Shown here: one piece after another, positions 51,583 to 59,302 of the stretch
Layout of the letters: each line of letters starts with the position of its first letter
Position numbering within the stretch: position 1 is the stretch's first letter
Assembly (NCBI GenBank): GCA_003282205.1
Contig: QBZW01000005.1
Span: 1-64,000 of the forward strand
Direction: 5' to 3'
DNA from: Pelagibacteraceae bacterium AG-337-G04
GTDB taxonomy: Bacteria > Pseudomonadota > Alphaproteobacteria > Pelagibacterales > Pelagibacteraceae
Length of the DNA: 64,000 nucleotides
The notes under the pieces: generated by a model
Database searches by the model: none
What the model was told of the DNA's origin: nothing
The model's input: the letters and a program-made list of their open reading frames with translations, nothing else
Position numbers and translations under genes: made by a program

Positions 51583-52806
51583 ATGGACAAAATTATTCAA
51601 GTAAAAAAAATTTTAAGAAAAAAATCTAAAAACTATAATAATAATTTTCAAAATATTGAAGATTTTGTAAAAAAAGAAGTTTATGAAATTAAAAAATTAA
51701 AACAAAATTCAGAGAATATAATCCCTGAAATTAGCTTTGACAAATTATCCAATGATACCAATTCTATTGAAAAATTAATTAAAAAAAGAGGCTGTGTAAT
51801 TATTAGAGATGTCTTTGATGATAACAGAGTATTGGAATTAGATAAAAGTCTAGAAAATTATATAATTGATAATAATTATTATGAGCACCAAAAACAAAAA
51901 GTAGGAATTGATAATTATTTTAGCGATTTGAAATCAGGAAAGCCACAAATATATGGATTATACTGGTCTAATACACAATTTGAGATAAGACATTCTAAGG
52001 AAATGCAAACAGTAAAAGCATTTCTAAACAATTTGTGGATCTATGAAAATGATGAATATAAAGTTTTTGATCCTAACCGAGACCTTTGTTATGCAGATAG
52101 AGTTCGAAGAAGAGAACCTGGTGACAATAGCTTAGGATTGTCGCCTCACTGTGATGCAGGATCTGTAGAAAGATGGACAGATCTTTCATACCAAAAAATA
52201 TATAATAATATTTTTTCAGATAACTTTAATAATTTTGACCCGTTTAATGCAAAATATAGAGATAGAACTATTGAATTTGAGTCACCTGCGGTAGCGCATG
52301 TATTTAGAACATTTCAAGGGTGGACTGCTCTAACTGAGCAAGGTCCCAATGATGGAACATTACAATTAATTCCTATCGCAAAAGCTATGGCATATGTTTT
52401 AACCAGAGCTTTGTTAGATGATGTTCCAGAAAATGAGCTATGTGGATCCAAAGTTGGAAGAGCATTATCGGTTAATGAAAATTATCATAGTTTGCTTTTA
52501 AAAGGATTAATTTCTATACCTACAATGTACCCAGGTGATACAATTTGGTGGCATCCAGATGTTATTCATGCTGTTGAAGACAAACATTCAGGAAAAAATT
52601 TTTCTAATGTTATTTATGTAGGATCAACACCATATTGTAAAAAAAATTTGGAATATATTAGTCGGCAATCAAAAAAGTTTTTAGAAGGAAAAAGTCCTCC
52701 AGATTTCGCTGCTGAAGACTATGAAATTAATTATAAAGGTAGAGTTACAGTAAATGATTTAAGTGTGTTAGCAAAAAAACAATTAGGTTTAGTTAATTGG
52801 AATTAA
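51583..52806 (+). CDS. DUF1479 (YbiU-like) Fe(II)/2-oxoglutarate-dependent oxygenase
   Basis: This 407-aa protein resembles the DUF1479 group of iron/2-oxoglutarate oxygenases. The iron facial triad is visible as HCD (His189, Asp191 in LSPHCDAGS) and a distal His in WWHPDVIHAVED (His329 most likely). GCVIIRDVFDD near residue 70 is the usual start of the double-stranded beta-helix. Substrate unknown. A possible -10 (TATAAT at 51572) lies almost on the ATG. Bases 51583-51752 have a decayed copy at 49347-49530. It converges on grxC with one base between stops. Confidence 0.85.
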   Translation: MDKIIQVKKILRKKSKNYNNNFQNIEDFVKKEVYEIKKLKQNSENIIPEISFDKLSNDTNSIEKLIKKRGCVIIRDVFDDNRVLELDKSLENYIIDNNYYEHQKQKVGIDNYFSDLKSGKPQIYGLYWSNTQFEIRHSKEMQTVKAFLNNLWIYENDEYKVFDPNRDLCYADRVRRREPGDNSLGLSPHCDAGSVERWTDLSYQKIYNNIFSDNFNNFDPFNAKYRDRTIEFESPAVAHVFRTFQGWTALTEQGPNDGTLQLIPIAKAMAYVLTRALLDDVPENELCGSKVGRALSVNENYHSLLLKGLISIPTMYPGDTIWWHPDVIHAVEDKHSGKNFSNVIYVGSTPYCKKNLEYISRQSKKFLEGKSPPDFAAEDYEINYKGRVTVNDLSVLAKKQLGLVNWN

Positions 52807-52807
52807 C

Positions 52808-53062
52808 TTACTTTAAAGATGCTTCTAGTTGTCCAGTTTTTTCAAGTTCTCTAAGTTCTTGATAGCCACCAACATGATCATCATTAAAAAAAATTTGAGG
52901 AATTGTTCTTCTCCCATTAGCTTTTTTGATCATTTCATCTCTAATTCCAGGACCACCAGATACATCAATAATTTTGTATTTAAGATTATTTCTATTAAGT
53001 AATCTTTTTGCAGCATCGCAAAAAGCACACATCGGCCCAGAGTACATTGTTATATTTTTCAT
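52808..53062 (-). CDS. grxC: Glutaredoxin 3
   Basis: GrxC is a small glutathione-dependent disulfide reductase. The 84-aa thioredoxin-fold protein has the active site SGPMCAFCDAAK (Cys12, Cys15; CAFC, where E. coli Grx3 has CPYC), the cis-Pro RRTIPQIFFND, and GGYQELRELEKTGQL. Length and motifs fit Grx3. The CAFC variant may change its redox potential. The DUF2805 gene lies 28 bases upstream on the same strand. Confidence 0.93.
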   Translation of the reverse strand: MKNITMYSGPMCAFCDAAKRLLNRNNLKYKIIDVSGGPGIRDEMIKKANGRRTIPQIFFNDDHVGGYQELRELEKTGQLEASLK

Positions 53063-53090
53063 ACTTCAGATATAATTATTTTTTTTGATT

Positions 53091-53390
53091 TTACCAGTTA
53101 TGAATTTCATTTTTCTTTATTTTTACTCTTATTTGTTTTCTTGAATATTCAAATTTTTTTCTATGCTTAATACTTTGCGAATTTACTCTTTTTCTCCATA
53201 ATCTAAAAGATGAGGGTTTTAAATTTCTTCTCATTATCTTGATTACGTCAGACTCTGTTTTTCCTGTTTTTTTTTCGATATCCTCAAATGTAATTCTGTC
53301 GGCCCAAGCTGCCCAGATAACCCAATCTGGACTCCCAAGTTTTGGCTCAGGATTTTTGACTTTAGTTGTGGGCCTGTGACTTTTTTTCAT
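53091..53390 (-). CDS. Small conserved protein, DUF2805/TIGR03643 family
   Basis: This 99-aa basic protein has the family's core PDWVIWAAWADRITFEDIEKKTG, SESDVIKIMRR-like helix and LKPSSFRLWRKRV. The core looks like a helix-turn-helix and the C-terminal tail is Lys/Arg-rich, so nucleic-acid binding is possible, but no function is established for the family to my knowledge. It sits upstream of grxC and is divergent from the LysE-type gene. Confidence 0.8.
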   Translation of the reverse strand: MKKSHRPTTKVKNPEPKLGSPDWVIWAAWADRITFEDIEKKTGKTESDVIKIMRRNLKPSSFRLWRKRVNSQSIKHRKKFEYSRKQIRVKIKKNEIHNW

Positions 53391-53454
53391 AGATTTTTCA
53401 GCAAAACTCTAATTAAATTTTAATGCAAATTTTAATGTCTATGATAATATCACT

Positions 53455-53510
53455 TTTAGATAGTCCTATCTAGCCATCTTTAGCTCCCGGTTTTTTAGGA
53501 CTATCCTAAA
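53455..53510 (+). promoter_or_regulatory. Leader with two mutually exclusive hairpins before the LysE-type gene
   Basis: Bases 53455-53468 can pair with 53496-53510 (14 pairs, one bulged C), hiding AGGA at 53497-53500, the only Shine-Dalgarno-like sequence, ten bases before the ATG at 53511. Alternatively TAGATA (53457-53462) pairs with TATCTA (53467-53472) around loop GTCC, which would free that site. A TATGAT at 53440-53445 may be the -10. The arrangement looks like a translational switch. No known riboswitch class was recognised. Confidence 0.5.
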
Positions 53511-54125
53511 ATGCTTCCGTTAAATTATTTTCTATTTCTTCAAATTATTCTTTTTATGTTTATAACTCCTGGAACACCTAGGATTGTGATCATTTCTTAC
53601 TCAATGAATTATGGAGTTAAGAAATGTGTATGGACAGCATTAGGAGATGTTACTGCAAATATTATTCAAGCAACACTTGTTATCTTTGTTATTGGTTCAT
53701 TTATCTCTGAGAATCCTAAATTACTAAATACATTTAAATGGGTTGGAATAATTTATATTTTATATCTTGCTTATGATATTTATAAATCTAGACCAAAAGA
53801 TATAAATGCAGATGAAAAAAATGAAAAAAGTGTTTTATCTTTTTTTAAAGATGGTTTTTTAGTTGCTGGTACAAGCCCTAAGGCTTGGATGTTTTTTCCA
53901 TTTATCTTTCCACAATTTATTAATTTTAACTCTAATTATGTTGCTCAATTTATTATTTTAATAACTACATATGTAATTTTAGATTTTTTATCTTTAGTTG
54001 GTTACGCAATTCTAGCAAATAAAATGGTTACTTGGGTTAAAGCGAACGCAAAGGTTATAAACACAATTTCTGCGTGCGTTTTGATTGTAATTGCAGCTAT
54101 AATTGCATTTATGCAACAATATTAG
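53511..54125 (+). CDS. LysE/RhtB-family amino-acid exporter
   Basis: This is a 204-aa inner-membrane protein with about six membrane segments and the family's N-terminal block FMFITPGTPRIVIISYSMNYG, in which LysE proteins usually have TPGP. KWVGIIYILYLAYDIYKSR and GTSPKAWMFF are also typical. It is expected to export an amino acid or a similar small molecule. It is monocistronic, preceded by a structured leader, and followed by a 93-base gap and the ABC operon. Substrate unknown. Confidence 0.85.
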   Translation: MLPLNYFLFLQIILFMFITPGTPRIVIISYSMNYGVKKCVWTALGDVTANIIQATLVIFVIGSFISENPKLLNTFKWVGIIYILYLAYDIYKSRPKDINADEKNEKSVLSFFKDGFLVAGTSPKAWMFFPFIFPQFINFNSNYVAQFIILITTYVILDFLSLVGYAILANKMVTWVKANAKVINTISACVLIVIAAIIAFMQQY

Positions 54126-54149
54126 CTTCCAATGCGATACTACTGTTAC

Positions 54150-54178
54150 TTGCAAAAAATTTAATTTCTTTGTTTAAT
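54150..54178 (+). promoter_or_regulatory. Predicted promoter of the ABC transporter operon
   Basis: TTGCAA and TTTAAT are spaced 17 bases, about 40 bases before the binding-protein ATG. It lies in the only gap upstream of this operon. Confidence 0.45.
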
Positions 54179-54207
54179 AGTGATTAAATTAATTAATTAA
54201 TAATAAA

Positions 54208-54214
54208 AGAGGAG
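54208..54214 (+). promoter_or_regulatory. Strong ribosome binding site of the binding-protein gene
   Basis: AGAGGAG lies four bases before the ATG at 54219. It is one of the two clear Shine-Dalgarno sequences noted in the window (the other precedes ilvC), in keeping with a very abundant periplasmic protein. Confidence 0.7.
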
Positions 54215-54218
54215 ATAA

Positions 54219-55457
54219 ATGAAAATTAAAAACATTATAGTTACATTTGTTTCTGCATTAGCAATTTTATTCTCAACATCAGTTGTTTCTTTAGCAAAAG
54301 TTGTTGGAGATAAAATTATTTTAGGTGCTGCAATTTCTTTAACTGGAAAATATTCATCTAATGGAGTTCATACTCAAAACGGTTATAATATGGCCGTTGA
54401 CAGAATAAACGAAATGGGTGGTATTAAGGTTGGAGGCAAAACTTACAAGTTTGATATTATCTATTACGATGATGAGTCAAATCCAAAAAGAGCAGCGCAA
54501 CTTGCAGAAAGATTAATTTCACAAGATGGTGTTGAGTTTATGCTTGGCCCATACAGTTCAGGTTTAACAAAAGCAATTGCACCTGTAACAGAGAAATATG
54601 GTGTTCCAATGGTTGAAGCTAACGGTGCATCAAGATCATTGTTTACAAAAGGCTACAAATATTTATTTGCAGTGCTTGCACCAGCAAACTTATATTTAGA
54701 TGTTGCGATTGAAACAGCTGTAGAACTTAATGGTGGAAAAGGTGTAAGAATTGCACAAGCTTTCGAGCAAGATGCATTCTCACAAGACGTTAGATTAGGT
54801 ATTTTAGATGCTGCAGAAAGAACTGGATCTAAAATCATAATTGATGACAAACTACCAAAAGAGTTAAATGACATGGCTGCAACTTTAGCAAAAGTTAAAG
54901 CTGTCAAACCAGATGTTTTAGTTGTTTCTGGACATACAAAAGGTGCATTAACAGCTATTAGACAAATTGCCGAAATGAAGGTTGATGTTCCAATGTTAGC
55001 AATGACACACTGTGATGCTGCTAAACTATCTAAGCAACACGGTAAGAACTCACAGTATGCTTTGTGTGCATCTCAATGGCATAAAACTTTAACTTATAAA
55101 GATGATTTCTTTAAAGATGGTATGACATATGCTGCAGATTTTGAGAAATTATTTGGTTATGACCCGCCATATCAATCAGCAGAGTCATCAGCTGCTTTAT
55201 TAGTATTTAAAGATGCATTTGAAAGAGCGAATACTTTTGATCAAAAGAAAGTAAGAGATGCACTTGCTGATACTAATATGCAAACATTCTATGGAAATAT
55301 CAAATTTGCAGAAGGTGGTCAAAACGTTGACAAGCCAATGGTATTATTCCAAGTTATGTGTGATGATGCAGGAAAATGTGAAAATAAAGTTGTAGCGCCA
55401 TTAAAATGGGCATCAGCTGAATTAATTCACCCAATTCCTAAGTGGTCTGAAAGATAA
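54219..55457 (+). CDS. Branched-chain-amino-acid-type ABC transporter, substrate-binding protein
   Basis: This is a periplasmic type I binding protein of the HAAT (LivJ/UrtA) class. The 412-aa protein has a signal peptide ending near SLA (residue 26) and typical blocks ILGAAISLTGKYSSNG, YDDESNPKRAAQLAERLI, FMLGPYSSGLTKAIAPV and VEANGASRSLFTKG. It heads the run SBP-permease-hydrolase-permease-ATPase-ATPase. A terminator directly follows, so it will be made in excess over the membrane parts. The ligand cannot be assigned: this class binds amino acids, amides, urea and aromatic acids. Confidence 0.93.
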   Translation: MKIKNIIVTFVSALAILFSTSVVSLAKVVGDKIILGAAISLTGKYSSNGVHTQNGYNMAVDRINEMGGIKVGGKTYKFDIIYYDDESNPKRAAQLAERLISQDGVEFMLGPYSSGLTKAIAPVTEKYGVPMVEANGASRSLFTKGYKYLFAVLAPANLYLDVAIETAVELNGGKGVRIAQAFEQDAFSQDVRLGILDAAERTGSKIIIDDKLPKELNDMAATLAKVKAVKPDVLVVSGHTKGALTAIRQIAEMKVDVPMLAMTHCDAAKLSKQHGKNSQYALCASQWHKTLTYKDDFFKDGMTYAADFEKLFGYDPPYQSAESSAALLVFKDAFERANTFDQKKVRDALADTNMQTFYGNIKFAEGGQNVDKPMVLFQVMCDDAGKCENKVVAPLKWASAELIHPIPKWSER

Positions 55458-55470
55458 TAAAAAAAATATT

Positions 55471-55499
55471 AGCCCCCTAGAAATAGGGGGCTTTTTTTT
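55471..55499 (+). terminator. Intrinsic terminator/attenuator inside the ABC operon
   Basis: A 9-base-pair stem, AGCCCCCTA with TAGGGGGCT, closes a GAAA tetraloop and is followed by a run of T. It lies between the binding-protein gene and the first permease gene (18 bases before its ATG), where partial termination would adjust the ratio of binding protein to membrane complex. It is the clearest intrinsic terminator after a protein gene in the window. Confidence 0.9.
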
Positions 55500-55517
55500 A
55501 TAAGCATCTAATAAATT

Positions 55518-56411
55518 ATGGATTTTTTAATATTTCAAGTCCCGATGTTAACCGTCCAAGCTGTCTTAGACGGACTGTTACTTGGAATATTATTTGCACT
55601 TATTGCATATGGAATGGCTCTTCAATGGGGAGTTATGAATATAATTAACATTGCACAAGGTGATCTTGTTATATTGGGTGGATACATTGCTTATTTTATG
55701 TATCTCTATGGAATTCACCCAGCATGGGGTGTAATAGTTTCACCAATTATAATGTATTTTGTTGGTGTTATTATTTATAAGTTAGTCATAAATAAAGTTG
55801 TTGATAGAGATTTATTTATCTCAATTCTTGCAACATTTGGCATAAGTATTTTATTTATGCAATTAATGAACTTTGCATTTGGAGCAGACGTAGTTCTTGC
55901 TAACTCTGGATATGGTACAACCATGTTATTTGATAACTCTGTAACATTACCAAATTCCAAGATATTTTCTGCTTTCATAAGCATTGTATTTGCAATTGGG
56001 TTGGTAATATATATGAAAAAATCTAAGCTTGGTCGTGCTATTAGAGCAACCGCTCAAAATGCAAGAGCAGCAAAGATTTTAGGTGTAGATACAGAAAAGG
56101 TATATGCGGCTACTTTTGGTATTAACGCAGCTTTATGCGGTGTAGCTGGAGCTTTAATTTCAATTACTTTCACAATTCACCCTTACATGGGATTACCTTA
56201 CACCATCAGATCTTTTATGATTGTTATTGTTGCAGGCTTAGGAAATCTACCAGGTGTTGCAATGTCAGGTATGGGATTAGGTGTGTTTGAAGAATTTGCA
56301 GATTATATTTTAGGTACAGAATTTAGGATTGGTTCTGTATTTTTGCTGCTAGTTTTAATTTTAGTTTACAGAAGATTTAAACTTTCAAGAAAAAGAGAAT
56401 ATTTAAAATGA
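55518..56411 (+). CDS. Branched-chain-type ABC transporter permease (LivH-like)
   Basis: This is a 297-aa inner-membrane subunit with about eight membrane segments. It has the LivH pattern: AVLDGLLLGILFALIAYGMA, VMNIINIAQGDLVILGGYI, GRAIRATAQNARAAKILGVD (the EAA-like loop that contacts the ATPase), and VIVAGLGNLPGVAMSGMGLG. It pairs with the LivM-like permease at 57516. Its stop overlaps the start of the secreted hydrolase gene by four bases. Confidence 0.93.
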   Translation: MDFLIFQVPMLTVQAVLDGLLLGILFALIAYGMALQWGVMNIINIAQGDLVILGGYIAYFMYLYGIHPAWGVIVSPIIMYFVGVIIYKLVINKVVDRDLFISILATFGISILFMQLMNFAFGADVVLANSGYGTTMLFDNSVTLPNSKIFSAFISIVFAIGLVIYMKKSKLGRAIRATAQNARAAKILGVDTEKVYAATFGINAALCGVAGALISITFTIHPYMGLPYTIRSFMIVIVAGLGNLPGVAMSGMGLGVFEEFADYILGTEFRIGSVFLLLVLILVYRRFKLSRKREYLK

Positions 56412-57514
56412 TTAAAAAAATTTTATTTTTAATTTTATTTTCTGTAATTATACCAACTATAGTTTTTGCATGTGAAGGTCGTAAAGTAAAAAAAAGTGGT
56501 TTCTTATATTATAAGGACGGAAAGAGTAAATTTATTGAAGGTTACGATATAGAAAATCCTCAAGATAAAATAATTATGGTTTTTAATCGTGGAGCATGGC
56601 AAGTAAAAAAAGATTCTTTTTTTTGTATTCAAGGTAAAGAAAGTATGCAAAGTGTATTAGCCCAACTTTCAGGAACAATTATAGATGGTAAAGAACTAGT
56701 TGTTTGGATTAATCAAGAATTATGGAAAGCTGGTCTTTATACACATGAAAAAAAATGTGTAACAGGGGAGCATATGTATAAGGGTAAAAAATTATATTTT
56801 ACTCCACCATATTGGAAATGTATGTGGGGACCCCCAACTTATATAAAAAAAGTCAAGACATCTAAAGATGATATTTTACAAGTTCCAGAATATGTTAGTA
56901 ATTTTCCATTAAAAAATAGAGCAGCAATAAATAGTGCAATTGCGGATATATTTGTTGAAAAAGGTACACCAAGAAACCAACTTTTTATTTCAGGCCATTC
57001 ATGTGGGGGTATTGGAAGTTTAAGAATGGAGGCTGTGTTTCCAGAAGTTTATAATGCTGCAATTTCTCTTAATCCGAATTGTTGGGATAATATTGATAAT
57101 GATTTAATGAGAGAGTTTCAGTTAGATGAAATAAGAAGTGCAGAAAAATTAGATGCTTTAACTTTTCACGGAGAAATGGATGGAGCGAGTAGTTATTTAG
57201 GAATTTCAAGTTATATGAGATGGATTGGAGATAAGCCTGGTGCTGAATGGGTTGAACTTCCAGTTCACAACAGTCCAAATGGTAGAGAATTTATTATTAA
57301 TGGAGTAGAGTGCAAAATAAAATTTAGAATGAATAGTGGCTGGAAAATTAAACACAATTGGGATTACGGCCATAAAAAGAAAGCTTGGACTATAATAGAT
57401 CCAAATGAAAAAAAAGAAATGAAAAAGAAGGCTGCTGGACACAATATTGCTATGTATATGTGTTTCACGCCTTATCTTGAAGATATCAAAAAATTTATCG
57501 CAAAGAAATTATAA
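56408..57514 (+). CDS. Secreted alpha/beta hydrolase (esterase/depolymerase-like)
   Basis: This 368-aa protein has a signal peptide ending at about residue 21 (IVFA, then Cys22; a lipoprotein is possible but the lipobox is weak). The alpha/beta-hydrolase triad is visible: Ser198 in SGHSCGG, Asp258 in HGEMDGAS, and His345 in AAGHN. It resembles secreted esterases and PHB-depolymerase-like enzymes in layout only. Its gene sits between the two permease genes, overlapping LivH-like by four bases and one base before the LivM-like ATG, so it must be cotranscribed. It may release the ligand that the transporter imports (inference). Confidence 0.75.
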   Translation: MIKKILFLILFSVIIPTIVFACEGRKVKKSGFLYYKDGKSKFIEGYDIENPQDKIIMVFNRGAWQVKKDSFFCIQGKESMQSVLAQLSGTIIDGKELVVWINQELWKAGLYTHEKKCVTGEHMYKGKKLYFTPPYWKCMWGPPTYIKKVKTSKDDILQVPEYVSNFPLKNRAAINSAIADIFVEKGTPRNQLFISGHSCGGIGSLRMEAVFPEVYNAAISLNPNCWDNIDNDLMREFQLDEIRSAEKLDALTFHGEMDGASSYLGISSYMRWIGDKPGAEWVELPVHNSPNGREFIINGVECKIKFRMNSGWKIKHNWDYGHKKKAWTIIDPNEKKEMKKKAAGHNIAMYMCFTPYLEDIKKFIAKKL

Positions 57515-57515
57515 G

Positions 57516-58565
57516 ATGAACAAAAATATTATTTTATATGCGGGGATATTAATTTTTGGAATTGTGGCTCCTTTTATATTTCCAGCTTTTAAAGTGCAAT
57601 TATCAATCCTATGCATTTTAATTATTTTAGCTATCACATGGAATGTCCAAGGTGGTGAAATGGGATATAATACTTTTGGTAATATCCTTTTCTATGGACT
57701 AGGAATGTATTTATGTGCGTCGGTTCAAGTTGGAATGTTCTTTCCATTAGCTGAGTGGACTGAGGGCGGTGGAGAAAAGACATTTGTCCATACTCCTGCA
57801 CAGTTTTTCCAGGGTTTTGGAGTTGGGCTAGCTGTTGCAGCTGTAGTTCCTGCAATAATTGCAGGCTTGATAGGTTATTCAATTTTAGGTTTGAGAGGTC
57901 ATTATTTTGCAATTTGTACTTTAGGATTAGGTGTTGCAGCTGGTGAAATCTCTGGTGGAATAGAAATTATTGGAGCTGGACAAGGATTTACAACTCCTCC
58001 ATTTCCAAATGTTGATAGATTAGAGGCAAGAGGAGAATTTTTCTATTTTTGCAGTTTTATAGTTTTAATATTTACATTTCTTGCAGTTAAAGCAATTTAC
58101 TCAACGCGATTTAAATTAGTCCTCAACGCTATAAGAGATAATGAAGACAAAGCTGAAGCAATGGGAATTCAAACAATGAAATATAAAATAATTGGTTGGA
58201 TGATTTCAGCATTCTTCTGTGGTCTAGCTGGAGGTATTATGGGTGGACTTGTGGGATATATAGACTCAACTGATGTTGCATTTGATGGAAGAGAAATGGG
58301 AGTATTTATGGTATTGATGGCAATATTAGGTGGAAAAGGAACTTTATGGGGACCCGTTATTGGAGCTACTGTTTTTCATATATTTAAAGAGGGTTTTTGG
58401 ACATTCTTCCTTGGATGGCAGTATGTTGCCCTTGGAGTTTTAATTGTCGTAATTGTTATTTATTTCCCAGAAGGCATTATGGGATGGCTTAGAGAAAAGT
58501 ATCCTGAGAGATTTGGGGAAGTTGTAGATGAAGCTGACCGAAAGGCACAGGTTCAGCTCAAATGA
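57516..58565 (+). CDS. Branched-chain-type ABC transporter permease (LivM-like)
   Basis: This is a 349-aa inner-membrane subunit. The ATG at 57516 is chosen because the open frame to 57447 lies only within the hydrolase gene. It has nine or ten membrane segments, ILAITWNVQGGEMGYNTFGN near the start, GLRGHYFAICTLGLGVAAGEI, the cytoplasmic loop LNAIRDNEDKAEAMGIQTMKYK, and GGKGTLWGPVIGA. The C-terminal tail after IMGWLREK is hydrophilic. It overlaps the LivG-like gene by four bases. Confidence 0.93.
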   Translation: MNKNIILYAGILIFGIVAPFIFPAFKVQLSILCILIILAITWNVQGGEMGYNTFGNILFYGLGMYLCASVQVGMFFPLAEWTEGGGEKTFVHTPAQFFQGFGVGLAVAAVVPAIIAGLIGYSILGLRGHYFAICTLGLGVAAGEISGGIEIIGAGQGFTTPPFPNVDRLEARGEFFYFCSFIVLIFTFLAVKAIYSTRFKLVLNAIRDNEDKAEAMGIQTMKYKIIGWMISAFFCGLAGGIMGGLVGYIDSTDVAFDGREMGVFMVLMAILGGKGTLWGPVIGATVFHIFKEGFWTFFLGWQYVALGVLIVVIVIYFPEGIMGWLREKYPERFGEVVDEADRKAQVQLK

Positions 58566-59302
58566 GTATATTAGAAGTAAATAATGTGAGCAAATCTTTT
58601 GGGGGTGTTAAAGCCAATGTTGATATTTCTATGGCAGTAGAAAAAGGAAAAATCTTTGGATTAATTGGTCCAAATGGATCTGGTAAAACGACATTGTTTA
58701 ATTCTATAGTTGGAACTTATCCAATAGATCAAGGCTCTATAAAATTTAATGGTAAAGAAGTTTCAGAATTGCCAGTACCTATAATTGCAAAACTTGGTTT
58801 GCTTAGAACTTTTCAACAAACAAGAATATATGGAAAATTAAACTGTGTAGATAATATGCTCATAAGTCATAAAGCTAGTGACGAGAGTATAGTTTCAATT
58901 TTTTCAAAAATACCAAAAGATTTAACTGATAAAGCCGAAAACCTATTAAACTTTGTTGGACTATATCAGAAAAGAAATTTAAGAGCTGGTGACTTGTCAT
59001 TTGGACAACAAAAGTTATTAGAACTTGCGATGGCATTAATGAATGAACCAGAAATGTTACTTTTAGATGAACCAACCGCAGGTATTAATCCAACTTTAAT
59101 AAATGGAATTATTGATAGATTAATAAAAGTAAATCAAGATTTTGGAATCACTTTGTTAGTTATAGAACATAATATGAGAGTGATTATGCAATTAGCGGAA
59201 AGCATTTTTTGTTTAGCGCATGGAAAAATGCTTGCTAATGGAACACCGGATGAAATTAGAAATGATAAGCGTGTAATAGATGCATATCTAGGAGCACAAT
59301 AA
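58562..59302 (+). CDS. Branched-chain-type ABC transporter ATPase (LivG-like)
   Basis: This is one of two ATPases driving the importer. The 246-aa protein has Walker A GPNGSGKT (about residues 37-44), signature LSFGQQK, Walker B LLLDEPTAGINP, the LivG-type LLRTFQQTRI and the switch His in VIEHNMRVIM. The start overlaps the upstream permease stop and its own stop shares a base with the next ATPase gene, so expression is tightly linked. Confidence 0.94.
   Translation: MSILEVNNVSKSFGGVKANVDISMAVEKGKIFGLIGPNGSGKTTLFNSIVGTYPIDQGSIKFNGKEVSELPVPIIAKLGLLRTFQQTRIYGKLNCVDNMLISHKASDESIVSIFSKIPKDLTDKAENLLNFVGLYQKRNLRAGDLSFGQQKLLELAMALMNEPEMLLLDEPTAGINPTLINGIIDRLIKVNQDFGITLLVIEHNMRVIMQLAESIFCLAHGKMLANGTPDEIRNDKRVIDAYLGAQ

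Larger units (their letters stand above)
49531..51752 (+). repeat. Tandem duplication, right unit
   Basis: Second copy of the block: broken msrB, barrel gene 2, secreted-protein gene 2 and the 5' part of the intact DUF1479 gene. Homology with the left unit starts at the msrB codons AAT TTA (47127 and 49531) and ends near DUF1479 codon 56 (51750). Both junction partners share AAT, so a short-homology or unequal crossover is plausible. Confidence 0.85.

Noticed and set aside
57447..57515. Upstream extension of the LivM-like permease
   Set aside because: The added residues are hydrolase-gene sequence in another frame; the ATG at 57516 precedes the first membrane segment.
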